Shown: one piece after another, positions 1 to 5,722 of the stretch
How the letters are laid out: every line of letters begins with the position of its first letter
Numbering within the stretch: position 1 is the first letter of the stretch
NCBI GenBank assembly: GCA_947382415.1
Contig: CANCYO010000014.1
Location: forward strand, 1 to 52,378
DNA: 52,378 bases
Direction of reading: 5' to 3'
DNA from: an uncultured Lachnospiraceae bacterium
GTDB taxonomy: Bacteria; Bacillota; Clostridia; Lachnospirales; Lachnospiraceae
The notes under the pieces: model-generated
Databases searched by the model: none
Told to the model about the DNA's origin: nothing
What the model saw: only the letters and a program-made list of their open reading frames with translations
Position numbers and translations under genes: made by a program

Positions 1-1
1 T

Positions 2-30
2 TTGACAATTCCATATAAATCTGCTAAGAT
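2..30 (+). promoter_or_regulatory. Strong sigma-A promoter reading toward the small toxin gene
   Basis: TTGACA at 2-7 and TAAGAT at 25-30 are separated by exactly 17 bases, close to the ideal housekeeping promoter. No protein gene follows on this strand; the transcript would begin near 37 and run into the hairpin at 82-127, which lies over the 3' end of the 34-aa toxin gene on the other strand. This suggests a short antisense RNA. Confidence 0.65.
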
Positions 31-36
31 ATATTT

Positions 37-127
37 ACATAAAGGTACTGCCGATAGACGGCTAGTCCGAATTCATATTAGCAAAAATAGCCGCTAAAGT
101 TTGTCAGACTGGGGGCGGCTATTTTTG
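37..127 (+). ncRNA. Candidate antitoxin small RNA, convergent with the holin-like toxin gene
   Basis: The RNA is predicted from the promoter at 2-30 and the hairpin at 82-127, giving about 90 nt. It contains a small stem (GCCG 50-53 with CGGC 59-62) and then the terminator. Its 3' half is complementary to the last codons and tail of the toxin mRNA, the geometry known from txpA/RatA and bsrG/SR4 type I systems in Bacillus. No complementarity to the toxin ribosome site was found, so any action would be through the 3' overlap. Ends are inferred, not mapped. Confidence 0.45.
82..127. terminator. Bidirectional terminator shared by toxin mRNA and antisense RNA
   Basis: A perfect 13-bp stem joins 82-94 and 115-127 (CAAAAATAGCCGC / GCGGCTATTTTTG). 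The A/T part of each arm serves as the U tract for either direction. On the minus strand it includes the toxin stop codon at 119-121. Confidence 0.75.
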
Positions 128-223
128 TGGTTTATTATTATCCTTGCTTCCGATGGCGTATCCGAGACCGAAGCAGGTCAGGCATAAGCCAAGCACTGAA
201 ATCAATCCTTCAATCGTCAACAT
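119..223 (-). CDS. Small hydrophobic holin-like toxin peptide (34 aa)
   Basis: This 34-residue frame begins with MLTIEGLISV and ends with KDNNKPQK. A single hydrophobic helix (about residues 7-25, LISVLGLCLTCFGLGYAIG) is followed by a short charged polar tail, the usual layout of the 'putative holin-like toxin' peptides of Firmicutes and of type I toxins such as TxpA. A strong AAAGGAGG site lies 9-10 bases before the ATG. The reading frame is supported by the ribosome site, the family-like N-terminus and the terminator immediately after the stop. The likely action, membrane insertion when its antisense RNA is lost, is inferred from the family. It lies beside a decayed group II intron, so the whole stretch looks like accessory DNA between a glycosidase operon and whatever lies left of the window. 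Confidence 0.75.
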   Translation of the reverse strand: MLTIEGLISVLGLCLTCFGLGYAIGSKDNNKPQK

Positions 224-352
224 CCACTCAGCCCTCCTTTCCCAGATTCCTGCAGGCAGGTTTCTATGTATCGAAGATACATTGTGATCGGAGGGTCACA
301 GTCCCTCCGCAGAAGAACCAGCCGCCTACCGTTATGGCAGTACCAGTATGAA

Positions 353-382
353 TATTTAATCAGAAAATGTCGGGCGCTACAA
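353..382 (-). promoter_or_regulatory. Candidate promoter of the holin-like toxin mRNA
   Basis: On the minus strand TTGTAG (377-382) and TAAATA (353-358) are 18 bases apart. The transcript would start near 346 and carry a leader of about 120 nt with two hairpins (CGGAGGG/CCCTCCG at 289-309 and TGTATC/GATACA at 267-281). Long structured leaders are normal for type I toxin mRNAs. The hexamers are imperfect. Confidence 0.35.
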
Positions 383-435
383 GATAGTTTCCGGCTTTTT
401 TATTTTTCCCCTTAAATGCCAAAGTAAATTCTAGT

Positions 436-762
436 TTATATACCCTTACCGGATTTATCTCTGTCACTGACTCTACACATTCGAAGTCGATATCGGATTT
501 GACTACCTAACCGTCCGCACAAGCCTTTCATGCTGCCGATTTTAATATAGTTTATCCATCCCCGGATAAGCCGGTTAAGTTTCTCAATCTTATAAGCATT
601 GCTTACTCCCCAGCCCCTGCGTGTATATTCCTTCATCTGCGCCTTGATCTTTGCTACCGCTTTCAGGTGTGGTCTGGCTTTATATCCTTTGGCAAATGTG
701 TCAAAGTAAAACCCAAATCCGAGCCTTTCTGCCCCTTTTGCCTTTGCCGTCTTTGAAATCAT
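436..762 (-). pseudogene. Group II intron maturase, C-terminal fragment
   Basis: The 108-codon frame matches only the end of a group II intron-encoded protein: the maturase-specific (GIIM) region with LGFGFYFD, the PHLKAVAKIKAQMKEYTRR helix, and the RGWINYIKIGSMKGL motif, ending at RYRLRMC. The reverse transcriptase domain that should precede it is absent. The last 12 codons (RVSDRDKSGKGI) no longer resemble the family, which normally continues with a W-K-rich tail. Both ends are therefore lost. It lies downstream of the matching intron RNA 5' part, so an internal deletion and a 3' truncation are inferred. It should not be functional. Confidence 0.85.
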
Positions 763-1189
763 CGACAGACGGTGCTCCGGCTACGAGGTGGAACGTACTT
801 CAACTGATTGATTGTTCAGCCCATCGCTCCATTCCCATTACAGGAACTTCTTCACTACTATGGCTTCTGCTGACTTCTCACAGTTCGTTGTTACTACGAC
901 AAATGAGACCGCCTGTGAGACCTCCACGCTTAAGGTGCGCGCTCTTTCCTCTCATCTATCCGCCATATCTACTCGTACTTCCAGCAACTTTTGGACTTCA
1001 TCTCTTTGTGCAGACTTATCCGTTTTTCCGAGCCTTGTATGTGATTCCTGTTCGTCGAATCAAGAGTTTGCTTACAGCTTCCTTCAGATTCCACCTCACG
1101 ACGGACACCCTTGCCTTCGGTTATATCCTTCCCACTACCGGGCGGATTCGGGACTTTCACCCGTTAAATACGTGCGCCGCCGGGCACAC
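436..1189 (-). mobile_element. Degenerate group IIC intron (domains I-IV and maturase tail; 3' end lost)
   Basis: On the minus strand the element starts at 1189 with GTGTGCCCGGC, the 5' end typical of group IIC introns such as the Oceanobacillus iheyensis one. It continues with recognisable conserved blocks: GGGTGAAAGTCCCGAA (about 1146-1164), CAAGGGTGTCCGT and TGGAATCTGAAGGAAGC (about 1080-1115), GGAGGTCT, and GAAGTCAGCAGAAG (about 868-882). The maturase fragment follows. No domain V hairpin could be found in 350-475, so the 3' end is missing. The insertion point is four bases after the GH43 terminator stem, which is the known target preference of class C introns. Confidence 0.8.
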
Positions 1190-1193
1190 CATA

Positions 1194-1225
1194 AAAACGG
1201 CATAGCCCGCAGGCTACGCCGTTTT
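1194..1225 (-). terminator. Terminator of the GH43 gene
   Basis: On the minus strand AAAACGGCGTAGCC (1212-1225) pairs with GGCTATGCCGTTTT (1194-1207) with one G-T wobble and a short loop. It begins three bases after the GH43 stop codon and ends in T residues. The group IIC intron 5' end follows at 1189. Confidence 0.85.
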
Positions 1226-1228
1226 AGA

Positions 1229-2785
1229 TCAATTCTTCTCAAACACAAAATAATCTGCCGCCACACTGCCTCCGGTCTGTCCGCTCTCATTAATGGCAAA
1301 CAATCCCGCCTTGACGCCCACCCAGCGTCCCGGTGCGGCTTCGACAGCCTCGCCAAGCGGACTCAGATGCTCCTCATCCGTCCCGGCCTCAAAAGATACC
1401 AGCTTCTCCTCTCTCACCCGCATACGCAGATAAATCACATCCCCCGAAATTCCGAATTCCTCCAGAGATCCCATATCCGTGCGCTGCTCATCATCTTTCG
1501 TCCAGTTTCCGGTGCGCTGCTGCAAACGATACCCGCCGTTTTCCCGCACCACCGCAAGACCGGTATAATGTCCGCACTGAGATACCATACCCGCCACATC
1601 TCCGTCAGCCATCTTTTCCAGATGCAGACAGGTAGTTATACAAAAATCAGGTGCCGGCCATTTCTGAATTAACAGATTGGGAACATCGCACAATTGACGC
1701 TTCCCATCCACAGTCTGGGCGTTGAGAATGAGCTGTCCATCCTTCAGATCATACCATTCCTCCCTGTAATTGGCGTTCCACTGCCACTGCAGGCCCAGTT
1801 TCTCCCCCTGGAAAAAGTCGCTGTCCTCCGGCGCATCTATGGGATAGACGCCGCCCACATCCGGCTTTTTATGACGAAGCACCGGCTCTCCGCAACCGTC
1901 CGCATCATTCACGCCGATCACCGGCCAGTCGTCCTCCCAACGCATGGGCTGAAGATGAACAATGCGTCCCGCGTTGCCCACATCCTGAAAATGCAAAAAC
2001 CAATGCTCTCCGTTTGGCGTGTCCACCCATGCGCCCTGATGAGGGCCGTTTACCGGAGAATTCCCCTGACGCAGCACGATTCTCTCCTCGTAAGGACCAT
2101 AGATATTCCTGGAGCGCAGCACCGCCTGCCAGCCCGGCTTCACGCCGCCTGCGGGGGCGAAAATATAATAATATCCGTTTCTCTTGTAGAGCTTGGGTCC
2201 CTCAATGGTAGGCTGTGTGGCGTGTCCGTCATAGATAAACTGTCCGTCGTCCAACACTCCGGAGCAGTCCGGCTCCATGGGAGACATATATAAAAAGCTC
2301 TTAAATCCGATCCGGCTTCTGGCAAACGCCGTTACCATATAGGCCTTTCCGTCATCGTCCCAGAACGGACAGGGATCGATCCATCCCGTCACTTTTCTGA
2401 CAAACGCGGGCTCGCTCCATCTGCCCCAGGGATCCTCGGTCTTGCACATCATGATACCCTCGTCGGGAAACGGAATAAACGCATAGTAAACACCCTCATG
2501 GAAGCGGATGGAAGGCGCCCATGTACCGCAGCCATGTACCGGCTCCTGATAGCGCTCAAAAGGAAGTTTATCAATGATATAATTGATCACCTTCCAGTTC
2601 ACCAAATCCTTGGAGTGCAGCAGGGGCACTGCGGGAGTATTGCAGAAACTGGAAGCAATCATGAAATAATCCTCCCCCACCCGGATCGCGTCAGGATCGG
2701 AATAATCCGTGTAGAGAATGGGATTTATGTACGTTCCGTCCCCCTGGTCCGCAACCCACATTTTCTGAATCTTTGCCTTGTCCAT
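1229..2785 (-). CDS. Glycoside hydrolase family 43 (beta-xylosidase / alpha-L-arabinofuranosidase type)
   Basis: This 518-aa protein has no signal peptide and should act in the cytoplasm on short xylan- or arabinan-derived oligosaccharides. Residues about 18-320 form the GH43 five-bladed propeller. The expected acids are visible: base Asp30 in SDPD, Asp137 in the WIDP motif as pKa modulator, and acid Glu195 in the IEGPKLY motif. The C-terminal part (about 330-518) fits the concanavalin-like domain common in GH43 beta-xylosidases. The start has AAAGGAGG eight to nine bases upstream. It is transcribed away from an AraC regulator from a shared intergenic region with candidate operators, and ends in a clear terminator. 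Exact sugar specificity cannot be told from sequence. Confidence 0.9.
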   Translation of the reverse strand: MDKAKIQKMWVADQGDGTYINPILYTDYSDPDAIRVGEDYFMIASSFCNTPAVPLLHSKDLVNWKVINYIIDKLPFERYQEPVHGCGTWAPSIRFHEGVYYAFIPFPDEGIMMCKTEDPWGRWSEPAFVRKVTGWIDPCPFWDDDGKAYMVTAFARSRIGFKSFLYMSPMEPDCSGVLDDGQFIYDGHATQPTIEGPKLYKRNGYYYIFAPAGGVKPGWQAVLRSRNIYGPYEERIVLRQGNSPVNGPHQGAWVDTPNGEHWFLHFQDVGNAGRIVHLQPMRWEDDWPVIGVNDADGCGEPVLRHKKPDVGGVYPIDAPEDSDFFQGEKLGLQWQWNANYREEWYDLKDGQLILNAQTVDGKRQLCDVPNLLIQKWPAPDFCITTCLHLEKMADGDVAGMVSQCGHYTGLAVVRENGGYRLQQRTGNWTKDDEQRTDMGSLEEFGISGDVIYLRMRVREEKLVSFEAGTDEEHLSPLGEAVEAAPGRWVGVKAGLFAINESGQTGGSVAADYFVFEKN

Positions 2786-2819
2786 AACATCCTCCTTTGC
2801 TCATGCTTAAGATACTTTG

Positions 2820-2828
2820 ATTATACCA
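2820..2828 (-). promoter_or_regulatory. Extended -10 promoter of the GH43 gene
   Basis: On the minus strand TGGTATAAT gives a perfect -10 (TATAAT, 2820-2825) with the extended TGn element and no good -35. A missing -35 together with an upstream AraC-type direct repeat suggests activator dependence. Confidence 0.55.
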
Positions 2829-2868
2829 TCTCTGTTCTGCCAATTCGTGCCACATCCCCCACACAATT

Positions 2869-2943
2869 ATGCCATTTATTGCGCATCATTCTTGCTTTCT
2901 TTGATTAATTGGCTTAAAATGAATATGACATTTCTTGCGCTAT
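2869..2943. promoter_or_regulatory. Direct-repeat operators for the AraC regulator
   Basis: Two near-identical 18-bp boxes lie in the same orientation: ATGCCATTTATTGCGCAT at 2869-2886 and ATGACATTTCTTGCGCTA at 2925-2942, 56 bp apart. The first is about 45-60 bp upstream of the GH43 -10. The second covers the -10 of the araC promoter. This fits activation of GH43 and autorepression of the regulator; the assignment is inferred. Confidence 0.55.
2901..2929 (+). promoter_or_regulatory. Promoter of the AraC regulator gene
   Basis: TTGATT (2901-2906) and TATGAC (2924-2929) have a 17-base spacer. The -10 lies inside the right-hand operator box. Confidence 0.5.
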
Positions 2944-2991
2944 GAACAAATCATCTGCTGACATGCCGCACCAAACAGTTAGGAGACCGCC

Positions 2992-3837
2992 ATGAGCTTT
3001 TTTTATCAGAACCGCAGCGAACGTCTGCGGCTGTATACCTCTGTAAACAATACTTTCTCCTCCCATCTTCACCGGCAGGTGGAAATGATTCTGGTGCTGG
3101 AGGGCGGTCTCCTCGTGGCCGGAAGCCATGGGCGCAGCTTTTTAACACCGGGCCAGGGCATCCTGATCTTCCCCAACCGCCTGCACAGTCTCTACACCGA
3201 TCCGCATCAGGGCAGCCGCATCCTTCTGTGCATCTTTGAACCCGATTTCTGCCCTCAATACCAGAATTATTTCCTGAACTATCTGCCCGCGGAGGGCAGC
3301 TTTGATCTGGGACTGCTCTCCCGTCACAGCCAGACTGCGTCGGCGTCCCTGCTTTCCCTCACGGATGGATATGACCGTCAGGAACCGGTCCCCCCCTATC
3401 TGTGCAATCTGGCACAGGGCTATCTGACGCTGCTTCTGGCGGAGCTGTTCACTTCCCCCTCCGCCCCCATACGGCTTCAGGAAACCAAAAACGGAACAAA
3501 TCCGGAGCTGGAGCAGCGCGTCCTTCTGTATCTGGACGGGCATTTCACAGAGGAACTCTCCCTGGAGATTCTGGCCCGGGAATTCGGCGTCAGCCGTTTC
3601 CACCTCTCCCGGCTGTTCTCAGAAAAGTTTCAGACCACCTTTCCCCGCTATGTAAACTCCAGACGACTGGAGTATGCCCGGAAACGATTGACCGAGTCGA
3701 AGGATTCCGTCACCAACATTGCGTTGGACGCAGGCTTCGGCAGCTCCCGCAGCTTTTTTCGGGAATTCAGGGAAGCTTTTCATACGACTCCGAGTGCTTA
3801 CCGCAGGCAACATACAAAACAGGCTCCCCGACCTTGA
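2992..3837 (+). CDS. AraC-family transcriptional regulator (sugar-binding cupin plus double HTH)
   Basis: The 281-aa protein has an N-terminal AraC-type cupin fold (about 10-140, with the NNTFSSHLHRQVEMILVLEGG pattern broken over 18-45) and a C-terminal double helix-turn-helix (about 178-277). The second half reads GVSRFHLSRLF and later SVTNIALDAGFGSSRSFFREFR, the classic AraC/XylS signature. Divergence from the GH43 gene and the paired boxes between them make it the probable regulator of xylan or arabinan oligosaccharide use. AGGAG lies about 7 bases before the ATG. Its last 71 bases overlap, tail to tail, the 3' end of the PTS IIA-like gene on the other strand, which leaves no room for a terminator between them. 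Confidence 0.88.
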   Translation: MSFFYQNRSERLRLYTSVNNTFSSHLHRQVEMILVLEGGLLVAGSHGRSFLTPGQGILIFPNRLHSLYTDPHQGSRILLCIFEPDFCPQYQNYFLNYLPAEGSFDLGLLSRHSQTASASLLSLTDGYDRQEPVPPYLCNLAQGYLTLLLAELFTSPSAPIRLQETKNGTNPELEQRVLLYLDGHFTEELSLEILAREFGVSRFHLSRLFSEKFQTTFPRYVNSRRLEYARKRLTESKDSVTNIALDAGFGSSRSFFREFREAFHTTPSAYRRQHTKQAPRP

Positions 3838-4420
3838 TGCGCCCCTGCCCCGTCACAGTCATGCCTCCGAGTTCCTCCTCATTTTCCACACTGAGAACAA
3901 TCTCCGGATCAGCGCCCTCTCTGCCGATACCCGCGGGATCATACTCCAGCAAAAGCGTCCCCTTCCTCACATACTCGTGCTCCATGACACGACAGTGATA
4001 ACAGTCACTGCACATCTCATCCACATGGCTTCCCGCCCGCAGCAGAATGTCTGCGCCGAATTCCGTCTGCAAAAGCATGGCACTGCCCATGGGATAGAGA
4101 TGTCTGATCTTGCCGGAGGTGGGCGCATACACCCTGCCCTGATCCGGCAGAATGCGCACTTTACATCTTCCGTTTTCCTCGAACACACTGACCTGTCCCG
4201 CCACCGGACTGCCGATTTCCCGTCCCAAGGACACCGTCTTGCTCTGTCTGCGGTTCTCTGTCTTTCCCTCCGGTCTCGCACCTGTGTTTACGACGCTTCC
4301 CCGGCTCTCCTCCACATCGGCCTCCGCCGCCTCCACAAGCTGCCACTGAACGCTTCTGCCCGCCCAGAACCCGGCCATAGCCGCCAAAACTGCAATAGCT
4401 CCTAAAACAAACATATCCAT
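3767..4420 (-). CDS. Membrane-anchored PTS EIIA(Glc)-like protein lacking both active histidines
   Basis: The 217-aa protein has one N-terminal membrane helix (about residues 4-21), a polar linker to about 65, and then a domain with the EIIA-glucose fold signature: SPVAGQV, YAPTSGKI, and later VRKGTLLLEYD and IKVGEPVLYV. In catalytic EIIA the pattern T-x-H-A is followed by L-I-H-I-G. Here these positions read GSAM (Ser113) and LLRAG (Arg128), so both histidines are replaced. It therefore cannot pass phosphate by the known mechanism and is probably a sensor or scaffold. AAGGGGTG precedes the ATG. The position next to the AraC/GH43 pair suggests, but does not prove, a carbon-use role. The gene overlaps the AraC gene end by 71 bp. 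Confidence 0.75.
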   Translation of the reverse strand: MDMFVLGAIAVLAAMAGFWAGRSVQWQLVEAAEADVEESRGSVVNTGARPEGKTENRRQSKTVSLGREIGSPVAGQVSVFEENGRCKVRILPDQGRVYAPTSGKIRHLYPMGSAMLLQTEFGADILLRAGSHVDEMCSDCYHCRVMEHEYVRKGTLLLEYDPAGIGREGADPEIVLSVENEEELGGMTVTGQGRIKVGEPVLYVACGKHSESYEKLP

Positions 4421-4487
4421 AAACTCACCCCTTGTCCGCCATAGCGTTTATTAAAAATACTTTTTGCATTTAGGCATAAAAATATAC

Positions 4488-4517
4488 TTGACACAGATGC
4501 AAAACTGATGCTATACT
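4488..4517 (+). promoter_or_regulatory. cspA promoter
   Basis: A perfect TTGACA (4488-4493) and TATACT (4512-4517) are spaced by 18 bases. Transcription would start near 4524, leaving a leader of about 174 nt before cspA. Confidence 0.75.
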
Positions 4518-4523
4518 GTCAAC

Positions 4524-4697
4524 GTATTCTAAATGAAAGTCATTGAACTCACATATTTTTGTAAGTCATTGTTACTTTTATTTCTATCAGATTTAGAAAA
4601 GGTTAAGAATGGTTTGCAAAAATATGTGATTTTACTGTCCTACGTTTTAGAATCACATTACTGAAACGGGCACTGCCCCAAAAGAAGGAGGTACCAC
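4524..4697 (+). promoter_or_regulatory. Long structured cold-shock 5' leader
   Basis: The leader contains a 13-bp long-range stem (TCACATATTTTTG 4549-4561 with CAAAAATATGTGA 4617-4629). TTCTAAAT at 4527-4534 can pair either with ATTTAGAA (4591-4598) or with the nearly equal TTTTAGAA just upstream of the gene (about 4644-4652). AAGTCATTG occurs twice (4538-4545 region and 4564-4571). Alternative pairing is what cspA thermosensor leaders use in other bacteria; the switch here is inferred. Confidence 0.5.
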
Positions 4698-4913
4698 ATG
4701 AACAACGGTACAGTTAAATGGTTTAACGCTCAGAAAGGTTACGGTTTCATCACCAACGATGCAACCGGCGAGGAAGTTTTCGTACACTTCTCCGCAATCA
4801 ATGCAGAGGGCTTCAAGTCCCTTGAGGAAGGTCAGAAGGTTTCCTTCGATACCGAGAGCGATCCTCAGAACAGCAGCAAGGTTCGCGCTACCAACGTAAC
4901 AGTTGTAGCTTAA
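4698..4913 (+). CDS. cspA: Cold-shock protein, RNA chaperone
   Basis: The 71-aa protein is a full-length CspA-type OB-fold. It carries RNP1 KGYGFI (about 13-18) and RNP2 VFVHFS (about 29-34), both with the aromatic residues that stack on single-stranded RNA or DNA. It acts in the cytoplasm to melt mRNA structure. AAGGAGG lies about 8 bases before the ATG. It is a single-gene unit with its own strong promoter, a long leader and a clear terminator. The leader makes cold induction after transcription likely. Paralogues are usual, so the number of the gene within the family is arbitrary. Confidence 0.95.
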   Translation: MNNGTVKWFNAQKGYGFITNDATGEEVFVHFSAINAEGFKSLEEGQKVSFDTESDPQNSSKVRATNVTVVA

Positions 4914-4935
4914 TCACCACTGCCAACAAACATAA

Positions 4936-4968
4936 AGAGCCGTTCCCTGTGGGGACGGTTCTTTTTTT
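4936..4968 (+). terminator. cspA terminator
   Basis: AGAGCCGTTCCC (4936-4947) pairs with GGGGACGGTTCT (4951-4962) with two wobbles and a 3-base loop, followed by seven T residues. Confidence 0.9.
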
Positions 4969-4992
4969 ATGCACAGGCCCGCATATATTTCA

Positions 4993-5020
4993 TTACATAT
5001 CAACGCCGGTTCAGTATAAT
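4993..5020 (+). promoter_or_regulatory. Candidate mntP promoter and leader
   Basis: TTACAT (4993-4998) and TATAAT (5015-5020) are 16 bases apart. The leader of about 118 nt ends in a GC-rich hairpin (GCCCGC, GGGA loop, GCGGGC; about 5117-5132) directly in front of the ribosome site. I could not recognise the yybP-ykoY manganese riboswitch in it. Confidence 0.4.
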
Positions 5021-5145
5021 TATCCGAAATTCATTTTCCGGAACCTTCCCGACGGATGAGCGCATATAATATAACTGGATAAGGCACTTGATTCTTTCCA
5101 ACCAATAAACTGCCGCCCGCGGGAGCGGGCAGAAGGTGTATTTAT

Positions 5146-5706
5146 ATGAATCTGTTCACACTGACCCTGATCGCCATAGGCCTTTCCATGGATGCCTTCG
5201 CCGTCTCCGTCTGCAAGGGCCTGGCCATGCAAAAAGCCGATCTGCACAAAGCCTGCACTGTCGGGCTCTGGTTCGGAGGCTTTCAGGCCCTCATGCCGGC
5301 TCTGGGCTTTCTGCTGGGCAGCAGCTTTGATAAAAAGATCATCGCCATCGACCATTGGATCGCATTCATCCTGCTGAGCACGATCGGTATCTCCATGATA
5401 AAAGAAGCGCTCTCCAAAAACGAGGAGAGCGCAAGTGACTCATTAGATATAAAAACGATGTTTCTGCTTGCCATAGCCACCAGTATTGACGCTCTGGCTG
5501 TGGGCGTAACATTCGCCTTCCTGCAGGTACATCTGCTGCCGGCCCTGTGTCTCATCGGCATCATAACCTTCCTGCTCTCCGCTGCCGGCGTCAAAGCAGG
5601 CAATGTCTTCGGCTCCAGATACAAGAACAGAGCGGAACTCATCGGAGGCATCATTCTAATCTGCATGGGTGTCAAAATTCTGCTGGAACATCTCGGCATC
5701 CTGTGA
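5146..5706 (+). CDS. mntP: Manganese efflux pump MntP
   Basis: The 186-aa protein has the six-helix MntP layout made of two related halves. Each half carries a conserved acidic membrane motif: GLSMDAFAVSVCKG near residue 15 and ATSIDALAVGVTFAF near residue 112. The two aspartates bind Mn(II). It exports excess manganese across the cytoplasmic membrane. The length is normal for the family. AGAAGG lies about 9 bases before the ATG. The gene stands alone and converges with a chemoreceptor gene 16 bases away. Manganese control could act through the GC hairpin in the leader, but no known riboswitch is visible. Confidence 0.93.
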   Translation: MNLFTLTLIAIGLSMDAFAVSVCKGLAMQKADLHKACTVGLWFGGFQALMPALGFLLGSSFDKKIIAIDHWIAFILLSTIGISMIKEALSKNEESASDSLDIKTMFLLAIATSIDALAVGVTFAFLQVHLLPALCLIGIITFLLSAAGVKAGNVFGSRYKNRAELIGGIILICMGVKILLEHLGIL

Positions 5707-5722
5707 TATCGCCCATTCTACC

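Noticed and set aside
127..351. A 74-codon plus-strand frame at the left end
   Set aside because: Overlaps the holin-like toxin gene on the other strand and has no ribosome site.
969..1160. A 63-codon frame on the minus strand
   Set aside because: Lies inside the conserved domain I of the group IIC intron RNA; not protein coding.
5021..5145. yybP-ykoY manganese riboswitch before mntP
   Set aside because: Only a GC hairpin is seen; the conserved riboswitch blocks were not found by eye.
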